DNA of 10,799 nt from NCBI GenBank assembly GCA_903839795.1, contig CAIMDR010000316.1, positions 1 to 10,799 of the forward strand. The letters run 5' to 3'. Made by a program: the position numbers and the translations under genes. Under the pieces are notes generated by a model. That model was not told the DNA's origin and ran no database searches. It was given only the letters and a program-made list of their open reading frames with translations. The stretch is from an uncultured Methylococcaceae bacterium (GTDB taxonomy: Bacteria > Pseudomonadota > Gammaproteobacteria > Methylococcales > Methylomonadaceae). The stretch's first letter is position 1. Every line of letters starts with the position of its first letter. Below, piece after piece: positions 7,211-10,799 of the stretch.

Positions 7211-8658
7211 GATTTATTTCCAGGCAAGCATTCTTTCGGTAATAGCACGGTAACACAAGCGCCATGCGGTTGTTGGTTACCCAGTTTAATGGTTCCACCC
7301 ACGTCTTTGACAAAACGCTGCACCATTGCCAAGCCCAGGCCGGTACCTCCCTGACGACTGGTGCGGAAGGGGCGTATGCCATAGTTAAGCAGGTCTTGGG
7401 AAAAGCCGGGGCCATTGTCAAAAACATCAATACGTAAACGCTGGCTTTCAATGTGTGCTTTGATACGGATTAAGCCAGGATTGCTTTCCAGGGCATCGGC
7501 AGCATTGAGTATCAAATTTAATAAAGCCTGACGGATGCCGCTCTCGGGCAAATGTACCGGTAAGGTGTTGGGCGTATCACAGTTCAGCTCGATGGATTCG
7601 GAGATTTGGTAACGGGTTAAGGTCAGTAAATCACAAATGAGTATGGACATATCAAAATCAGTCGCTGCTTCAGGTGAATGACGGCTTTGATCGAGCATAT
7701 CGTTTAGCAATCTCGCCAAGCGCTTTAGTTCGCTACTAATTAAATCCATTCTTTCGCATTGGTTTTGATCATCAATTTCACGGCGTAAATTGTTAAAAGC
7801 CATTTGAATGCCCGCCAGTGGATTACGTATTTCATGAGCTAATTCTGCGGCAACTTCACCAATGGCCGCTAAACGTTCAGCTCTTGCCAAGCTATATTGT
7901 TGTTCCAAAAGGGCTTGGGTGGCTAATCTGACTTCCCTTTGTAAGGATTGCGCAAACAAGCGTTTGGCTTCTTCCAGTTCGGCGAGATGTATCACTAACG
8001 CGTTATAGCTGTTAAAAACCGGAAATAGCAAAGGATCCAAATGATCTGTGGTTATCGGCGTGTAGTTTTCTTCAGTCAACCGCTCCAATAATTGTCTCAG
8101 GTCATTCAGTGGATGTAAAATTCGATAGTTTAAAAACAACATCGCGCCCAATAATATCAAGGTAAAAGTAACCAAGGCGATGTACAGTTCGGTTTGGGTG
8201 TCAAAGTTGATATCTTCCAGTAATTTTTCCCGTCGCAAGCCTTCTTCATCCAGTGTTTGTCTCATGACTTCAAGAGCCTGTATCAAGCGGGTATTTTTTT
8301 CTGACTTGTCCAGCTTGCTCACATTAGCGAGAAGACTACTGACAGTCTCTAAACTTTCTTTGGTAGCCGGTAATAAATAGCGATTATCAGCTATTAACGT
8401 CTGCATTTCATTCAGGGTTTTAGTCAATACGACGGGTTGGGAATCGGGAACGGTTTCGGTTACATAGCCAATCAAGGATTGCTGTAAACCCACCGATACA
8501 TTTTGAATGCGATGGGAATAGTTCACGTAGGATAAAACCGTTTCAAAATGATGTAGGTTGCGCCAGATCATGCCGCCAAGAATAGCCAGCGCTAACAGTA
8601 ACAACCCCAAGAACGCCAAGGCTCGGATTTTTGCGGGTCGATAAAAAATTGAGGTCAT
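7207..8658 (-). CDS. Two-TM sensor histidine kinase, partner of the sigma-54 response regulator
   Basis: The 483-residue inner-membrane kinase has TM helix 1 at about 13-31 and a periplasmic helical sensor of about 120 residues. TM helix 2 is at about 157-176, with a HAMP-like linker (178-230) and a coiled coil after it. The kinase core has the H box AHEIRNPL with His275, an N box NLILNAADAL (381-390), DNGPGF (414-419) and GTGLGL (438-443). The periplasmic part has no Cys and shows no recognisable ligand fold; it looks like a helical bundle of the four-helix or CHASE3 kind. The stop TGA is shared with the regulator start. The ribosome site before its ATG is weak. A TATAAT at 8716-8721 on the minus strand lacks a -35, so an internal promoter is only a possibility. 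It is probably co-transcribed with the TPR gene 85 bp upstream. I cannot name its signal. Confidence 0.93.
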   Translation of the reverse strand: MTSIFYRPAKIRALAFLGLLLLALAILGGMIWRNLHHFETVLSYVNYSHRIQNVSVGLQQSLIGYVTETVPDSQPVVLTKTLNEMQTLIADNRYLLPATKESLETVSSLLANVSKLDKSEKNTRLIQALEVMRQTLDEEGLRREKLLEDINFDTQTELYIALVTFTLILLGAMLFLNYRILHPLNDLRQLLERLTEENYTPITTDHLDPLLFPVFNSYNALVIHLAELEEAKRLFAQSLQREVRLATQALLEQQYSLARAERLAAIGEVAAELAHEIRNPLAGIQMAFNNLRREIDDQNQCERMDLISSELKRLARLLNDMLDQSRHSPEAATDFDMSILICDLLTLTRYQISESIELNCDTPNTLPVHLPESGIRQALLNLILNAADALESNPGLIRIKAHIESQRLRIDVFDNGPGFSQDLLNYGIRPFRTSRQGGTGLGLAMVQRFVKDVGGTIKLGNQQPHGACVTVLLPKECLPGNKS

Positions 8659-8743
8659 TAGGTGTTTTTTGAGCGGTTAGGTGAAGATAGTTGGCAAGTC
8701 TTGCTGATGTTCGGAATTATAGGCCATTGATTGTGCCTTTTAG

Positions 8744-9796
8744 TTACGGAATATCCGTTGGAGAATTTTTCAGATAAAGTGCTTTATAAGCGGCAACCGG
8801 CTTTTCAAAATTACCGTTTGCTTGAATCAAGGCATCCAGATCGGCTGCTAATAGCTCGTCAATAGTGACTGGATGATCAAAATTTAAATCGCGTAATTTT
8901 TGTAGTGTTTTCTCTGCGCCTTCACTATCCCCCTGTAAATAAAGACTGACGGATAAGCAGTAATAGGCATAGCTTTTTTTCTCTTCCAGGGTAACCAGCT
9001 TAAAGCGCTTTGCAGGGGCGGCTTCAAAATCCCAAGTATCCTCATTCTCGGGTTTGGTCATTATTGTCTTATCATTCAGCCAATCAATTGCCTGATTTTG
9101 ATAGCTAATTGCCTGGCTTAGATATTCGAGACGCCAATAAATTTTGGCGCTTTCAAGTGCGGAAAGCGGGTATTCCTTATTTTTTCCATATTCTTTAATG
9201 GCCTCCTCATAATGCAGTTGTTTAAAATAGATATTACCCAAGTTGTTTCTGTATTTAGGTGTCGGTGAGCTATCTATCGCATTTAAGGACTCCACCTTGG
9301 CGTCTTCATAATTGCCTGATTGGTCATAAAGTCTGGCCAAATCATAATGAGCTTCAGCCAGTTTCGGATTTTGTGTTATAGCCTGCTCAAAATACGGTAC
9401 GGCCTTATCAGGTTGGTCATTAGCGGCGTAATACTCACCCAGGAATAAATTAACATGAGAGTCGTTTGGGTTCTGTTGATAAAGTATGTCGATGGCTTCT
9501 TTAAACTCTGGCTGGGATAATGTTTGTGGAATATCGGCTATTTGTAGATACCACGCAGCTTGTTTGTTTTGCGGATTGGCTTTGAGTTCTTCTTCAAAAA
9601 TCCGTTTGGCATCGGCGTAACGGCCAATATTTAAAGCATTATCGCCTTCAACGATTAACTGCTTGGCAGCAACGGGCGGTTTTTTTGAGCTGTCATAACT
9701 ATAGGCCACCCAACCGCCAGTTATTATCGCTGCAATTAAGGCAGCGACAAGACTTAGTGTTTTTATGTAATTCCAGAGTTTGGATAAAAAGCTCAT
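8744..9796 (-). CDS. Membrane-anchored TPR-repeat protein
   Basis: The 350-residue protein has one N-terminal membrane helix (about 13-33), preceded by Lys6 and Lys12 and followed by a linker KKPP. The rest should therefore be periplasmic, anchored by an uncleaved signal; no lipobox is seen. TPR-like helix pairs are visible at about 43-76 (GRYADAKRIFEEELKANPQ), 112-145 (DKAVPYFEQAITQNP), 146-178 (GNYEDAKVESLNAI), 182-205 (HYEEAIKEYG) and 276-305. The segment 238-272 (with TKPENEDTWDFE) interrupts the repeats and looks like an insert. AGGA seven bases before the ATG is a good ribosome site. As first gene of a likely operon with the kinase and regulator, it may assemble a sensed complex or help the kinase in the periplasm. 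That role is inferred from position only. The stop lies 85 bp from the kinase start. Confidence 0.85.
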   Translation of the reverse strand: MSFLSKLWNYIKTLSLVAALIAAIITGGWVAYSYDSSKKPPVAAKQLIVEGDNALNIGRYADAKRIFEEELKANPQNKQAAWYLQIADIPQTLSQPEFKEAIDILYQQNPNDSHVNLFLGEYYAANDQPDKAVPYFEQAITQNPKLAEAHYDLARLYDQSGNYEDAKVESLNAIDSSPTPKYRNNLGNIYFKQLHYEEAIKEYGKNKEYPLSALESAKIYWRLEYLSQAISYQNQAIDWLNDKTIMTKPENEDTWDFEAAPAKRFKLVTLEEKKSYAYYCLSVSLYLQGDSEGAEKTLQKLRDLNFDHPVTIDELLAADLDALIQANGNFEKPVAAYKALYLKNSPTDIP

Positions 9797-9868
9797 GGTC
9801 TCGTCCTAATTGGAAACGACATATCCTGTAAATTACGCATTGGGACGGTTTACCCTATTTTACAGATC

Positions 9869-9890
9869 ATTATAAGCACTAAATCTGCCT
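9869..9890 (-). promoter_or_regulatory. Possible sigma-54 (-24/-12) promoter, overlapping a TATAAT box
   Basis: Read on the minus strand, AGGCA (9890-9886) and TGCTT (9878-9874) put GG and GC twelve bases apart, the spacing sigma-54 needs. Eight of the twelve informative positions of the TGGCACG-N4-TTGCW consensus match. The same stretch ends in a perfect TATAAT (9874-9869), so a sigma-70 promoter is an alternative; its best -35 (CTGACT, 19-bp spacer) is poor. Transcription would begin about 65 bp before the TPR gene. One arm of the CTGCCT/AGGCAG hairpin covers the -24 element. Confidence 0.3.
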
Positions 9891-10010
9891 CATAGTCAGG
9901 CAGTTCAATATTTTCAGGTATTGTAATAATCGGTCTCTCTTAAAGGGTCGTGTTTTGTTAATCTTTTAAAGCCCTTTAATCAACCGAAATAATAGGCAAG
10001 TATCGCACGC

Positions 10011-10023
10011 TGAGAGGCTCTCA
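10011..10023. promoter_or_regulatory. Perfect 13-bp palindrome, candidate activator site
   Basis: TGAGAG-G-CTCTCA is a perfect palindrome with one central base. It lies about 140 bp upstream of the putative -12 element before the TPR gene. That is the usual range for enhancer sites bound by NtrC-type activators. The binding protein is not known from the sequence. Confidence 0.3.
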
Positions 10024-10191
10024 TCAAACGAATGATAGCGGAAATTCAGTAACAAGTTTTTTTGACGCGAAAAACACCTGCATTATCAACTTTATCCGTT
10101 GAAGTCAGGGTTTGTTGATTTCCTGGGATTATGCATTTTATAGGAGAATTTATTGATTCAAGCAGGTGACGGTGAAAAGACAAAATTTACA

Positions 10192-10503
10192 TTAAACAAT
10201 TTCAAAAGAGAATATGACGGTAATCAGTGTCATTGACACCAAGCCTAGCAAAAATATCATTTCCGCCCAACGTTCCAGCCGTTCAGTGGACTGCTCTACA
10301 CGAATGGATGAAAATGAAAGTAGTGCGCTTATCATAAATAACAGGCTGTCAATGGCCAAGCCTTTATCAATCAGGTAGTTCGTTAAGCCGGGAGCCATGG
10401 TTTTAACGATGCTGATAACCATAATACAGACACCCACCATCGTCGCAGAATTTGGCAAAATATGATGAGAGAGATCATTGGAGCGGAATTTCTTGTTATT
10501 CAT
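10192..10503 (-). CDS. Small three-TM membrane protein, unknown function
   Basis: The protein has 103 residues from the ATG at 10501-10503; a TTG codon just before it could serve instead, and no clear ribosome site decides the matter. Three hydrophobic helices are at about 20-37, 51-68 and 80-100, counted from that ATG. A polar, basic N-terminus carries HHILPNSATMVG. The amphipathic SSIRVEQSTERLERWAE segment between helices 2 and 3 should lie in the cytosol. I believe the LP-SATMVGVC motif recurs in small membrane proteins of many proteobacteria, but I cannot give a family name or a role. Intergenic sequence surrounds it on both sides, so it is probably monocistronic. Confidence 0.72.
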   Translation of the reverse strand: MNNKKFRSNDLSHHILPNSATMVGVCIMVISIVKTMAPGLTNYLIDKGLAIDSLLFMISALLSFSSIRVEQSTERLERWAEMIFLLGLVSMTLITVIFSFEIV

Positions 10504-10576
10504 CAATTAATTTTGTTGCCGATAGTTGTATTTGTGTTACTTAACAAAGAGCGCATAAGTCAAAGTCAGCAGGCAA

Positions 10577-10799
10577 TTAGTTATAACCTGGATTATTCGC
10601 CGGTGCTATTCGGTTTTTTGCCATAATAAAAGCGGTATGAGGCACATATAAAAGGTCGGCAATTTTTCGTACCAGATATTCTTCGTTCATATCCAATACG
10701 CCATCAATAAAAGCAATTTTCCAGAGTGATTCAATTAATCCAACCTTTTGCTCCAGACTGTAGCCTTGTAACCGATCAGAGCCCTAGATTAAACGGCAG
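10577..10799 (-). pseudogene. C-terminal part of a TerB-like protein, in-frame stop, cut by window edge
   Basis: On the minus strand a 68-codon open frame ends with TAA at 10577-10579. Its translation, with LIESLWKIAFIDGVLD, EEYLVRKIADLLYVPH and FIMAK, matches the C-terminal helices of the TerB-like (tellurite resistance TerB family) fold, which carry conserved DG-LD and E residues. A TAG at 10784-10786 closes the frame on its upstream side. No good start codon lies between it and the conserved part. The four in-frame codons beyond the TAG read CRLI, and a Leu-Ile pair is also usual just before this segment in relatives. So the gene seems broken by a stop or small indel, though an error near the sequence end would look the same. 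The N-terminal part lies outside the window. No ribosome site or start can be judged. TerB-like proteins of this short type are not necessarily tied to tellurite. Confidence 0.55.

Larger units (their letters stand above)
9797..10191. other. 395-bp non-coding region upstream of the TPR-kinase-regulator genes
   Basis: No convincing gene is present. The region holds a possible promoter for the minus-strand operon (see 9869-9890) and the hairpin CTGCCT-N7-AGGCAG (9885-9903). It also holds the inverted pair TTAAAGGG/CCCTTTAA (9940-9947 and 9972-9979) and the palindrome at 10011-10023. It is AT-rich, as regulatory DNA usually is. Confidence 0.6.

Noticed and set aside
8691..8705. TTGGCAAGTCTTGCT as a sigma-54 promoter on the + strand
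   Set aside because: GG and GC are ten bases apart instead of twelve, and no + strand gene follows.
10153..10236. 27-codon + strand ORF with AGGAG six bases before a TTG start
   Set aside because: Short, non-ATG start, no family likeness, and it overlaps the 3' end of the opposing membrane-protein gene. A chance Shine-Dalgarno match is likely.

Overview
The window looks like chromosomal DNA of a gammaproteobacterium with moderately low GC. The shikimate dehydrogenase, the YrdA/PaaY-type gamma-carbonic anhydrase and the sigma-54 activator read as gammaproteobacterial. The REP-like palindromes and the TerB-type fragment at the right edge recall Methylococcales (methanotroph) genomes. That placement is an inference from overall impression; no marker in the window proves it.

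Layout. Positions 1-190 hold no gene I can support, only a TATAAT box before aroE. aroE (191-1024, +) converges with a gamma-carbonic anhydrase gene (1350-1895, -). The 325 bp between them are filled by a three-layer nested inverted repeat with a REP doublet at its core. A 138-bp divergent promoter region leads into a YgjP/DUF45-type zinc metallopeptidase gene (2034-2735, +). This gene meets a small membrane-protein gene (2741-3100, -) tail to tail with 5 bp between the stops. Positions 3101-3382 carry a second REP doublet and a GC-rich hairpin repeat.

The most interesting gene is at 3383-5257 (-). It encodes a hybrid-sensor-style histidine kinase whose N-terminus is an ethylene-receptor (ETR1-like) three-helix membrane domain. 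All seven residues I know as important for ethylene and Cu(I) binding in ETR1 are present, followed by two PAS domains and a HisKA/HATPase core. Divergent from it, 89 bp away, is a small secreted protein rich in Met and His (5347-5661, +) with a clear terminator. A copper link between the two is plausible but not proven.

Positions 5777-9796 (-) form a probable operon, transcribed right to left: a membrane-anchored TPR protein, a two-TM sensor histidine kinase, and a sigma-54-dependent response regulator (NtrC family). The kinase and regulator genes overlap by ATGA. The 395 bp upstream of the TPR gene contain a possible -24/-12 promoter and a perfect 13-bp palindrome about 140 bp further upstream. 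This would fit autoregulation by the encoded sigma-54 activator.

The right end holds a conserved-looking three-TM small protein (10192-10503, -) and the C-terminal part of a TerB-like protein (-) that runs to the edge and is interrupted by an in-frame TAG. No tRNA, rRNA, CRISPR array, transposase gene or phage gene was seen.
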